DNA of 64,000 nucleotides, taken from NCBI RefSeq assembly GCF_026151205.1, contig NC_087083.1:14624280-14688279 (forward strand), in the 5' to 3' direction. The DNA comes from Bolinopsis microptera. Lineage: Eukaryota > Ctenophora > Tentaculata > Lobata > Bolinopsidae. A program made the position numbers and the translations under genes. Shown here piece by piece: positions 17,801-31,800 of this stretch (position 1 is the first letter of the stretch; the number at the start of each line of letters is the position of its first letter). The notes beneath the pieces were generated by a model. It saw only the letters and a program-made list of their open reading frames with translations. It did no database searches and had not been told where the DNA came from.

Positions 17801-20800
17801 GATCACTCTTCTTCTGATGTGCCGAACCCAACCAGACAATGTCTTTTTCGAACTTTCCGCAGGCTCGCCAATCTCGGTGAAAATGACAGGATCGGACACA
17901 AATCGGGGAGCACGGACCCCCTGATCGTTTTTCATCCGGATCCTTTACATCAGAGGGAAAGGGAAATGGAGTGTCAGCATCCTTGCCCCGCAAAAAGGGT
18001 CAGACTCAGCGAAGTCGTTTTATCCGTGTGCTAGTGGAGAACGTCCAGATGAAACTCCTGTGCCGGTCTCCGAAATGGCTGGAGGACTTGTGCTCTTTGT
18101 CGTGGTTGTTGTTGACGATGATGATGGAGTGGGTTCTCGTATGACTGGAAAACCCAAGGAATCGCCTTATCACTGCTGGACGAACTTGACTAGAGTTGTC
18201 GTCGGATGACGACGAAAAAAATGATGTGGTTGACCAGGACGAGGATGATCTCGACAGGCCAGACAAAAGTGTCGGTGACGTACCCTTTTACTTGCCTTAT
18301 ATCCATCACTCGGCTCACTAATGTTCCATCGCCCAGCGACGTGATCCCTGTCCAAGGAAGTGGAGTCCCCCATGTTCAAGGTAATGGGGTGATTTGCCGC
18401 CCATGCGTGCCGGGGCACCCTTTTGTCAGCGAAATAGAGTGGGGCTGTCACCCGGGGGTGATTGAAAAATGGTGACCTTCGTGGGTAGATCCCTCTTTTC
18501 TGCTGGCCCCCAAAAAGCAATGTCTTTATCGAACTTTCCGCAGGTCGCCATCTGGTGAAAAAGACAGGTGGACCAATCGGGGAGCACGGACCCCCTGATC
18601 GTTTCTCCGGACCTTTCTCAGAGAAAAAACTGAGAGTGTTCTCCTTTCCCCGCAAAGGATGACTCAGCGAAACAGTTTTATCCCTGGCTAGCTGGAGAAG
18701 TCCGATGAAACTCCTGTGCCGGGGCTCCGAATGGCTGGGGATTGTGCTCTTTGCGTGGTTGTTGTGCGTGATGTGGAGTGGGGTTTCGTATGACTGGAAC
18801 GAAGGAATCGTTATCCTGTGGACGAAATTGAACTAGAAGTGAATTGTGGATGACGGAAAAGGTGAGTGGGTTGACCGGACGGGATGACTCGAAGGCCAGA
18901 AAACGTGGCGTGACGTTTGTATTGCCTTTTATCCATCACTTCGGCTCCTAATGTTCCACGCCCGCGACAGTGTCCCCGTAGGGAAATGGAGTCCCCCAGG
19001 ATTCAAATAATGGCTGATTCTGCCGACCCATGGTGCGGGCACTCTGTGTACGAAATTAAGTGGTGTGTCACTGGGCAGGTGATTGAACGTGGTGACCTTC
19101 GTCGAGGTAGTACTCTTTTTCTGCATGTGCCGCCAACCGACAATGTCTTATCGAAATTTCCGCGGCTCGCCTTCGGTTGAAAAAAGACAGGATCGGACAC
19201 AATCGGGGGCCGGACCACCTGATCTCTTCATCGGATCCTTTAAATAAGGGGGGAAGGAACGAGAGTGCAGCATCCTTGCCCTGCAAAGGGTCAGATCAGC
19301 GAATCGTTTTATCCCTCTTGCTGGGGAACGTCAGATGAAAATCTGTGCGGTCTCCCAAATGGTGGAGGACTTGGCTCTTTTTTCGTGGTTGTTGTGACGA
19401 TGATGATGGAGTGGGTTCTGTTGACTGGAACGAAGGAATCGCCCTTTTCAGTGGACGAACTTGAACTAGAAGTAGAATCGTCGGAGAGACGAAAAGGTGA
19501 TGTGGTTGACCAGGCGGGTGATCTCGACAGGCCAGACAAAAGTGTCGGTGACGTTCTTGTACTTGCCTTTTATCCCTCACGGTCACAATGTCTCCTCGCT
19601 AGCGACAGTGACTCCCCCGTCCAAAAGGGAAATGGAGTCCCTGTGTTTTAAGGTAAAGGCTGATTCTGCCGACCGAGCGTCCGGACTCTTCGGGTTTCCG
19701 CAATGGTGGTGCTGTCACCGGAGCAGGGGGTTTAAAATGGGACCTTTGTCGAGGTAGATCACTCTTTTTCTGCATGTGCCCACCCAAACCCAAAAAGTCT
19801 TTTTTCGAACTTTGCAGGTCGCCAATGGTGGGAAAAATGAAGGATCGGAAAAACTCGGGAGCACGGACCACCTGTCGTCTTTCCCCGGGTTTTCATCAGA
19901 GAAGGAAAAAGGAGTGTCGTCCTTGCCCCGCAAAAGGGTCAGGCCAGCGAAGTAGTTTTTGGCTGTTGCTGGAGAAGTCCGATGAAATTCCCGTGCCGGT
20001 CTCGAAAAAGGCTGGAGGGCTTGTGTCTTTGTCGTGGTTGTTTAGACGATGATGATGGATGGGTTCTGTTATGTGGAACCCAAAGGAAAGCTTATCATGT
20101 GGACGAAATTGAACTAGAAGTAGAACGTCGGTGACGACGAAAAGGATGATGTGGTTGCCAGGCGAGATGATCTCGACAGGCCGCAAAAAGTGTCGGTGAC
20201 GTATTTACTTGCTTTATCCATCACTCGGTCACTAAAGTCTCCATCGCCCAGCGCGTGACTCCTGTCCAAAAGGGAAATGGGTCCCCCAGTATTCAAGGTA
20301 ATGGCTGTTTTGCGACCGTGCGTGCGGACCTCTTCTTCCGCGAAAAAGAGTGGTGCTGTCACCCGGAGGGTGATTGAAGTGGTGCTTCGTCGAGGTTGAT
20401 CACCTTTCTTTGCATGTGCGACCAAAAAAGCATGTCTTTAGAACTTTCCGCAGGCCGCCAATCTCGGTGAAAAAGACAGGATCGGCACAATGGGGAGCAC
20501 GGACCACCTGTTCGTTTATCCCGGGTCCTTTTTATCGGAAGGAATGAGAGTGTCGCATCCCTTTCCCCGCAAAGGTTTGATCAGCGAAGTCGTTTTATCC
20601 CTGTGCTAGTGGAGAAGTCCCAAAGAAAAATCCCCGTGCCGGTTCCCAAATGGTGGAGGGCTTGTGCTCTTTTTGTGGTGTTATGCGTGATGTGGAGTGG
20701 GTTTTTCGTATGACTGGAACCCAAGGAATCCCTTATCACTGCTGGAGAACTTGAACTGAAAATGAATCGTCGGTTTTTCGACGAAAAGGTTTTGTGGTTG

Positions 20801-23800
20801 ACCAGGACGGGTGATTGAAGGCCAGCAAAAAAGTGTGGTGTCGTACTTGTACTTGCCTTTTTTCATAATCGGCTCATAATGTTCCAGCCTAGCGACGTGA
20901 CCCCCGTCAGGAAGTGGAGTCCCCTGTGATTCAGGTAAAGGCTGATTCTGCCGACCGATGCGTGCCCGGAACTCTTGCTGTCCGCGAATAGAGTGGTGCT
21001 GTACCTGGGGAGGTGATTGAAAGTGGTGACTTCGTGAGGTAGTCAATCTTCTTCTGCAGTGCCCACAACCCGACAATGTCTTTATCGAACTTTCCGAGGT
21101 CGCCAAACTCGGTGAAAAAGAAGGATCGGAAACAATCGGGGAGAGGCCCCTGATGTTTCATCCGGATCCTTTACATAGAGAAAGGGAATGAGAGTGTCAG
21201 ATCCTTGCCTGCAAAGATCAGACTCAGCGAAGTCGTTTTATGTGCTGCTAGGGGGAAAGTCCAGTGAAATCCTGTGCCGGTCTCCGAAAAGGCTGGGGAC
21301 TTGTGCTCTTTGTCGGGTTTTGTGACGATGATGTGGGTGGGTTCTCGTATGATGGAAAAGAAGATCGCCTTTCACGTGGCGAATTGAAAAGAAATGAAAG
21401 TCGGTGAGACGAAAAAAGGGTGATGTGGGTTTTACCCGGGCGAGGATGATTCGACGGCCAGCAAAGTGTCGGTGATATTGTATTGCCCTTATATCCTCCT
21501 CGGCTCCCAATGTCTCCAGCCCAGGGGACAGTGACTCCCCCGTCAAAGGAAATGGGTCCTAGTGTTCAAAGGGAATGGCTGATTCTCCCAGTGCGTGCCG
21601 GAACTCTTGCTTCCAGGAAATAGAGGGTCGTACCCGGGCAGGTGATTGAACGTGGTGACCTTCGTCGGGTAGATCCCCCTTTCTTCTGATGTGCCCCCAA
21701 CCAGACATTTTTATCGAACTTTCGCAGGTCGCCCAAACTCGGTGAAAATGCGGATGGACACAACTCGGGGGGCCGGACCACCCGTCGTCTTCATCCCGGT
21801 CCCTTTTCTCAGAGAAGGGAAATGAGGTGTCGCATCCTTGCCTGCAAAGGATAGACAACGAAGTCAGTTTTATCCGTGTGTAGTGGAGAAGTCCAGATGA
21901 AACCCCGTCCGGTCCGAAATTTGGGTGGTGGGTTGTGCTCTTTGTGTGGTTGTTGGTGAAAATGTGTGGGGGGTGGGTTCTGTATGAGGAACCGAAGGAA
22001 AGCCTTATCATGCTGGGCGAAAATTTAACTAGAAGTGAATCGTGGATGCGACGAAAAAAAAGGTGATGTGGTTGACCAGGAGGGATGATTGACGGCCGGA
22101 CAAAGTGTCGGTGAGTATTGTTTCTTGCTTTATCCTACTCGGCTCAATGTTCCATGCTGCGACAGTGATCCCTGTCAAAGGAAGTGGGTCCCCCGTTTAT
22201 TCAAGGTAATGGGTGATTTGCCCCACGATGGTGCCGGACATCTTGTGTCCAGCGATTTGGCGGTGTGTTTACCTGGGAGGGATTGAAGTGGTGTTCGCGA
22301 GGTAGATACTTTCTTTGATGTGCCGCCAACCAGACAAGTTTTATCGAACTTTCCGCAGGCTCGCCCCTCTGGTGAAATGACAGGATCGGACACAATCGGG
22401 GGACGGACCCCGATGTTTATCCCGGTCCTTTACTCAGAGAAGGGAAATGAGGGGTCGATCCTTGCCCCGCAAAAGGAACAGATCAGCGAAGTCGTTTTAT
22501 GTGCTGTGTGGAGAAGTCCCAAAGAAACTCCCCGTGCCGGCTCCGAAAGGTGGAGGATTGCTCTTGTGTGGGTTTTTGTGACGTGATGATGGAGGGGGGT
22601 TCGTATGACTGGAACGAAGGAATGCCTTATCAATGCTGGCGAACTTTAATAGAAGTGAATCGTGGGGGGGACGAAAAGGATGATGTGGTTGACCGGCCCG
22701 GGGTGATCTCGAAGGCCCGACAAAGTGTCGGTGACGTACTTGTACTTTCCTTTTTCCATCCTCGGCTCATAAAGTTCCATCCTGCGACAGTGATCCTGTC
22801 CAAGGAAGTGGGTCCCCCCGTGATTCAAGGTAAAGGTGATTCTGCCGACCGATGGGGCCGGACACTCTTGCTGTCCAGCGAAAAAGAGCTGGTGCTGTCA
22901 CCTGGAGCAGGTGATTGAAATTGGTGACCTTCGTCGAGGTAGATCACTCTTCTTCTGCATGTGCCGACCAACCAGACAATGTCTTTATCGAACTTTCCGC
23001 AGGCTCGCCAATCTCGGTGAAAATGACAGGATCGGACACAACTCGGGGAGCACGGACCACCTGATCGTCTTCATCGGATCCTTTACATCAGAGAAGGATG
23101 AGAGTGTCAGCATCCTTGCCCTGCAAAGGATCAGACTCAGCGAAGTCAGTTTTATCCGTGCTGCTAGCTGGAGAACGTCCCGATGAAAACTCCTGTGCCG
23201 GTCTCCGAAATGGCTGGAGGACTTGTGCTCTTTGTCGTGGTTGTTGATGACGATGATGATGGAGTGGGTTCTCGTATGACTGGAAACGAAGGAAATCGCC
23301 TTATCACTGCTGGACGAACTTGAACTAGAAGTAGAATCGTCGGATGACGACGAAAAGGTGATGTGGTTGACCAGGACGAGGGATGATCTCGACAGGCCAG
23401 ACAAAAGTGTCGGTGACGTACTTGTCTTGCCTTATATCCATCACTCGGCTCACTAATGTCTCCATCGCCCAGCGACAGTGACTCCCTGTCCAAAGGAAGT
23501 GGAGTCCCCTAGTGATTCAAGGTAATGGTGATTCTGCCGACCGAAAGCGTGCCGGACACTCTTGCTGTCCAGCGAAAATAGAGCTGGTGCTGTCACCTGG
23601 AGCAGGTGATTGAACGTGGTGACCTTCGTCGAGGTAGATCACTTTTTTCTGCATGTGCCGACCAACCAGACAATGTCTTTATCGAACTTTCCCGCAGGCT
23701 CGCCAATTCGGTGAAAATGACAGGATCGGACACAACTCGGGGAGCACGGACCACCTGACGTCTTCATCGGATCCTTTACATCAGAGAAGGAACTGAGAGT

Positions 23801-26245
23801 GTCAGCATCCCTTTCCTGCAAAGGATCAGACTCAGCGAAGTCAGTTTTATCCGTGCTGCTAGCTGGGAGAAGTCCAGATGAAACTCCTGTGCCGGGTCTC
23901 CGAAATGGCTGGAGGGACTTGTGCTCTTTGTCGTGGTTGTTGATGACGATGATGATGGGTGGGTTCTCGGTTTTTGACGGGAACCGAAGGAATCGCCTTA
24001 TCATGCTGGACGAACTTGAACTAGAAGTAGAAAACGTCGGATGACGACGAAAAGGATGATGGGTTGACCAGGACGGGATGATTCTCGACAGGCCAGACAA
24101 ACGTGTCGGTGACGTTTCTTGTACTTGCCTTATATCCATCACTCGGCTCACTAATGTTCTCCATCGCCTAGCGACAGTGACTTCCCTGTCCAAGGAAGTG
24201 GAGTCCCCCTAGTGATTCAAGGTAATGGCTTGATTTCTGCCGACCGATGCGTGCCCGGCCCCTCTTGCTGTCCAGCGAAATAGAGCTGGTGCTGTCACCT
24301 GGAGCAGGTGATTGAACGTGGTGACCTTCGTCGAGGTAGATCACCCCTTTTTTCCTGCATGTGCCGACCCAAACCCGACAATGTCTTTATCGAACTTTCC
24401 GCAGGCTCGCCAATCTCGGTGAAAAAAAGACAAAGGGTCGGACACAACTGGGGAGCACGGACCACCTGATCGTCTTCATCCGGATCCATTACATCAGAGA
24501 AGGAATGAGGTGTCAGCATCCTTGCCCTGCAAAGGATCAGACTCAGCGGAAGTCAGTTTTATCCGTGCTGCTAGTGGAGAACGTCCAGATGAAACTCCCG
24601 TGCCGGTCTCCGAAATGGTGGGGGACTTGTGCTCTTTGTGTGGTTGTTGATGACGATGATGAGGAGTGGGTTCTCGTATGACTGGAACCGAAAAGGGAAA
24701 GCCTTATCACTGCTGGACGAACTTGAACTAGAAGTAGATCGTCGGATGACGACGAAAAGGATGATGTGGTTGACCAGGACGAGGATGATCTCGACAGGCA
24801 GACAAACGTGTCGGTGACGTAATTGTATTGCCCTTTTAAACCATCACTCGGTCAAATGTCTCCATGCCCAGCGACGTGACTCCCCGTCCCAAGGAAGTGG
24901 AGTCCCCCAGTGATTCAAGGTAATGGCTGATTTGCCCACGATCGTGCCGGACACTTTTCTGTCAGCAAATAGGCTGGTGCTGTCCCTGGAGCAGGTGTTG
25001 AACGTGGGGATTGTCGAGGTAGATCACTCTTTTTTGCATGTGGACCAACCAGACAAAGTCTTTTTCGAAATTTTCCCCAGGCTCGCCAATCCGGTGAAAA
25101 TGACAGGTTTGGAACAATCGGGGAGCACGGACCACCTGTCTTCACCGGATCCTTTACATAGAGAAGGAACTGGGTGTCGCATCCCTTTCCCCGCAAAGGA
25201 TCAATAGCGAAAGTCAGTTTTTTCCGTGTGCTGCTGGAGAAGTCCAGTGAAATCTGTGCCGGTCTCCCAAATGGCTGGAGATTGTGCTCTTTGTCGTGGT
25301 TGTTGATGACGATGATGATGGAGTGGGTTCTCGTATGATGGAAACGAAGGAATCGCTTATCACTGCTGGACGAACTTGAACTAGAAGTAGAATCGTCGGA
25401 TGACGACGAAAAGGATGATGTGGTTGACCAGGCGAGGATGATCTCGGGCAGGCCCGACAAACGTGTCGGTGACGTACTTGTACTTGCCTTATATCCATCA
25501 CTCGGCTCACTAATGTCTCCATCGCCTAGCGACAGTGACTCCCTGCCCAAGGAAGTGGAGTCCCCTAGTGATTCAAGGTAATGGTGATTCTGCCCACCCA
25601 TGCGTGCCCGGGCACTCTTTCTGTCCAGCGAAATAGAGCTGGTGCTGTCACCTGGAGCAGGTGATTGAAGTGGTGACCCTTTGTCGAGGTAGAACCTTTC
25701 TGATGTGCCGACCAACCAGACAAAGTCTTTATCGAATTTCGCAGGTCGCATCTCGGTGAAAAAGACAGGTCGGAAACAATGGGGGACGGACCCCCTATGT
25801 TTACCCGGGTCCTTTACACAGAGAAGGGGAAATGGGTGTGATCCTTGCCCCGAAAAGGGTCAGACTCAGCGAAATAGTTTTTTTCCGTGTGCAGCGGAGA
25901 AGTCAGATGAAACCCCGTGCCGGTTCCGAAAAGGTGGAGGACTTTGCTTTTTGTCGTGGTTTTTTGATGACGAGTGTGGAGTGGGTTTCGTTGATGGGCG
26001 AAGGAATCGCCTTTTCATGTGGACGAATTGAACTAGAAGTAGAATGTGGTGACGACGAAAAAGGGTGATGGGTTGACCGGCGGGTGATCTCGACAGGCAG
26101 ACAAACGTGTCGGTGACGTACTTGTATTGCCCCTTTTATCCATCACTCGGTCATAAGTCTCCATCGCCCAGGGAAGTGATCCCTGTCCAAGGAAAATGGA
26201 GTCCCTGTGATTCAAGGTATGGCTGATTCTGCCGCCCATGCGTGC

Positions 26246-27784
<1,539 letters not shown>

Positions 27785-28890
27785 GTTATACCTCACTGGC
27801 TATAATCTCATCCCTAGCGACAGTGACTCCCGTCAGGAAGTGAGTCCCTATGATTCAGGTAATGGTGTTCTGCGACGATGCGGCGGACACTCTTGCTGTC
27901 CAGCGAATTAGCTGGTGCTGTCCTGGGCAGGTGATGAAGTGTGACCTTCGTCGAGGTAGATCATCTTCTTCGCTGTGCCGACAACCAGAAATGTCTTTAT
28001 CGAACTTTCCGAGGCTCGCCAATCGGTGAAAATGAAGGATCGGAACAATCGGGCACGGCACTGATCGTCTTCATCGATTTTACATCAGGAGGAACTGAGT
28101 GTCAGCATCCTTGCCTGCAAAGGATCGATCAGCGAGTAGTTTTATCGTCTGTAGTGGAGAACGTCCAGATGAAACTCCTGTGCCGGTCTCGAATGCGGGG
28201 ACTTGTGCTCTTTGTTGTTGTTGATGAGGTGATGGAGGGTTCCGTTGATGGAACCGAAGGAATCGCCTTATCACTGCTGACGAATGAACTAGAAGTAGAA
28301 TCGTCGGATGACGACGAAAAGGATGATTGGTTGCCGGACGAGGTGATTGACAGGCCAGACAAACGGTCGGACTACTTTACTTGCTTATACCATCTGGCTC
28401 ATAATGTCTCATCGCTAGCGACAGTGAACCCCGTCAAGGAAGTGGAGTCCCTAGTGATCAAGTAATGGCTGATTTGCGACCGATGCTGCGGACCTCTTGC
28501 GTCCAGCGAAATAGAGCTGGTGCTGTACTGAGCAGGTGATGAAGTGGTGACCTTGTCGGGTAGACACTTTTTGCATGGCGACCAACAGACAATGTCTTTA
28601 TCGAACTTTCGCAGGTCGCCAATCTCGGTGAAATGAAGGTCGGACACATCGGGAGCACGGACCACTATCGTCTCATCCGGATCCTTTCACAGAGAGGAAT
28701 AGAGTGTAGCATCCTTGCCCTGCAAAGATCAGACTCAGCGAAGTCGTTTATCGTGTGCTAGTGGAAACGTCCAGATGAAACCGTGCGGTCCGAAATGGTG
28801 GAGGATTGTGCTCTTGTCGTGTTTTGATCGAGATGATGGGTGGGTCTGTATGACTGGACGAAGGATCGCCTTATCACGTGGACGAATGAA

Positions 28891-31800
28891 CTAGAAGTAG
28901 AATCGTCGTGACGCGAAAAGGATGATGTGGTTGACAGGACGAGATGATTCGACAGCCAGAAAACGTGTCGGTGACGTATTTCTTGCTATATCCATCACTC
29001 GGGTCATAGTCTCCATGCTAGCGACAGTGACTCCTGTAAGAAGTGAGCCTAGTGATTCAAGGTTGGTGTTCGCGACGATGCGTGCCGGACACCTTTGTGC
29101 CAGCGAAATAGAGCTGGTGCTGTCACCTGGAGCAGGTGATTGAACGTGGTGACCTTCGTCGAGGTAGATCACCTCTTCTTCTGCAATGTGCGACCAACCA
29201 GACAATGTCTTTATCGAACTTTCCGCAGGCTCGCCAATCTCGGTGAAAATGACAGGATCGGACACAACTCGGGGAGCACGGACCACCTGATCGTCTTCAT
29301 CCGGATCCTTTACATCAGAGAAGGAACTGAGAGTGTCAGCATCCTTGCCCTGCAAAGGATCAGACTCAGCGAAGTCAGTTTTATCCGTGCTGCTAGCTGG
29401 AGAACGTCCAGATGAAACTCCTGTGCCGGTCTCCGAAATGGCTGGAGGACTTGTGCTCTTTGTCGTGGTTGTTGATGACGATGATGATGGAGTGGGTTCT
29501 CGTATGACTGGAACCGAAGGAATCGCCTTATCACTGCTGGACGAACTTGAACTAGAAGTAGAATCGTCGGATGACGACGAAAAGGATGATGTGGTTGACC
29601 AGGACGAGGATGATCTCGACAGGCCAGACAAACGTGTCGGTGACGTACTTGTACTTGCCTTATATCCATCACTCGGCTCACTAATGTCTCCATCGCCTAG
29701 CGACAGTGACTCCCTGTCCAAGGAAGTGGAGTCCCCTAGTGATTCAAGGTAATGGCTGATTCTGCCGACCGATGCGTGCCGGACACTCTTGCTGTCCAGC
29801 GAAATAGAGCTGGTGCTGTCACCTGGAGCAGGTGATTGAACGTGGTGACCTTCGTCGAGGTAGATCACCTCTTCTTCTGCATGTGCCGACCAACCAGACA
29901 ATGTCTTTATCGAACTTTCCGCAGGCTCGCCAATCTCGGTGAAAATGACAGGATCGGACACAACTCGGGGAGCACGGACCACCTGATCGTCTTCATCCGG
30001 ATCCTTTACATCAGAGAAGGAACTGAGAGTGTCAGCATCCTTGCCCTGCAAAGGATCAGACTCAGCGAAGTCAGTTTTATCCGTGCTGCTAGCTGGAGAA
30101 CGTCCAGATGAAACTCCTGTGCCGGTCTCCGAAATGGCTGGAGGACTTGTGCTCTTTGTCGTGGTTGTTGATGACGATGATGATGGAGTGGGTTCTCGTA
30201 TGACTGGAACCGAAGGAATCGCCTTATCACTGCTGGACGAACTTGAACTAGAAGTAGAATCGTCGGATGACGACGAAAAGGATGATGTGGTTGACCAGGA
30301 CGAGGATGATCTCGACAGGCCAGACAAACGTGTCGGTGACGTACTTGTACTTGCCTTATATCCATCACTCGGCTCACTAATGTCTCCATCGCCTAGCGAC
30401 AGTGACTCCCTGTCCAAGGAAGTGGAGTCCCCTAGTGATTCAAGGTAATGGCTGATTCTGCCGACCGATGCGTGCCGGACACTCTTGCTGTCCAGCGAAA
30501 TAGAGCTGGTGCTGTCACCTGGAGCAGGTGATTGAACGTGGTGACCTTCGTCGAGGTAGATCACCTCTTCTTCTGCATGTGCCGACCAACCAGACAATGT
30601 CTTTATCGAACTTTCCGCAGGCTCGCCAATCTCGGTGAAAATGACAGGATCGGACACAACTCGGGGAGCACGGACCACCTGATCGTCTTCATCCGGATCC
30701 TTTACATCAGAGAAGGAACTGAGAGTGTCAGCATCCTTGCCCTGCAAAGGATCAGACTCAGCGAAGTCAGTTTTATCCGTGCTGCTAGCTGGAGAACGTC
30801 CAGATGAAACTCCTGTGCCGGTCTCCGAAATGGCTGGAGGACTTGTGCTCTTTGTCGTGGTTGTTGATGACGATGATGATGGAGTGGGTTCTCGTATGAC
30901 TGGAACCGAAGGAATCGCCTTATCACTGCTGGACGAACTTGAACTAGAAGTAGAATCGTCGGATGACGACGAAAAGGATGATGTGGTTGACCAGGACGAG
31001 GATGATCTCGACAGGCCAGACAAACGTGTCGGTGACGTACTTGTACTTGCCTTATATCCATCACTCGGCTCACTAATGTCTCCATCGCCTAGCGACAGTG
31101 ACTCCCTGTCCAAGGAAGTGGAGTCCCCTAGTGATTCAAGGTAATGGCTGATTCTGCCGACCGATGCGTGCCGGACACTCTTGCTGTCCAGCGAAATAGA
31201 GCTGGTGCTGTCACCTGGAGCAGGTGATTGAACGTGGTGACCTTCGTCGAGGTAGATCACCTCTTCTTCTGCATGTGCCGACCAACCAGACAATGTCTTT
31301 ATCGAACTTTCCGCAGGCTCGCCAATCTCGGTGAAAATGACAGGATCGGACACAACTCGGGGAGCACGGACCACCTGATCGTCTTCATCCGGATCCTTTA
31401 CATCAGAGAAGGAACTGAGAGTGTCAGCATCCTTGCCCTGCAAAGGATCAGACTCAGCGAAGTCAGTTTTATCCGTGCTGCTAGCTGGAGAACGTCCAGA
31501 TGAAACTCCTGTGCCGGTCTCCGAAATGGCTGGAGGACTTGTGCTCTTTGTCGTGGTTGTTGATGACGATGATGATGGAGTGGGTTCTCGTATGACTGGA
31601 ACCGAAGGAATCGCCTTATCACTGCTGGACGAACTTGAACTAGAAGTAGAATCGTCGGATGACGACGAAAAGGATGATGTGGTTGACCAGGACGAGGATG
31701 ATCTCGACAGGCCAGACAAACGTGTCGGTGACGTACTTGTACTTGCCTTATATCCATCACTCGGCTCACTAATGTCTCCATCGCCTAGCGACAGTGACTC

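Noticed and set aside
29333-29752. Plus-strand 139-codon frames (MSASLPCKGSD...) and 91-codon frames in each 696-bp unit
   Set aside because: They recur with every unit but stop within it, while the minus-strand frame is open over the full 696 bases and joins a non-repeat coding segment.
30006-30389. Minus-strand 127-codon frame (METLVSRVMD...) in each unit
   Set aside because: It is a shifted frame of the same coding repeat and closes within the unit.
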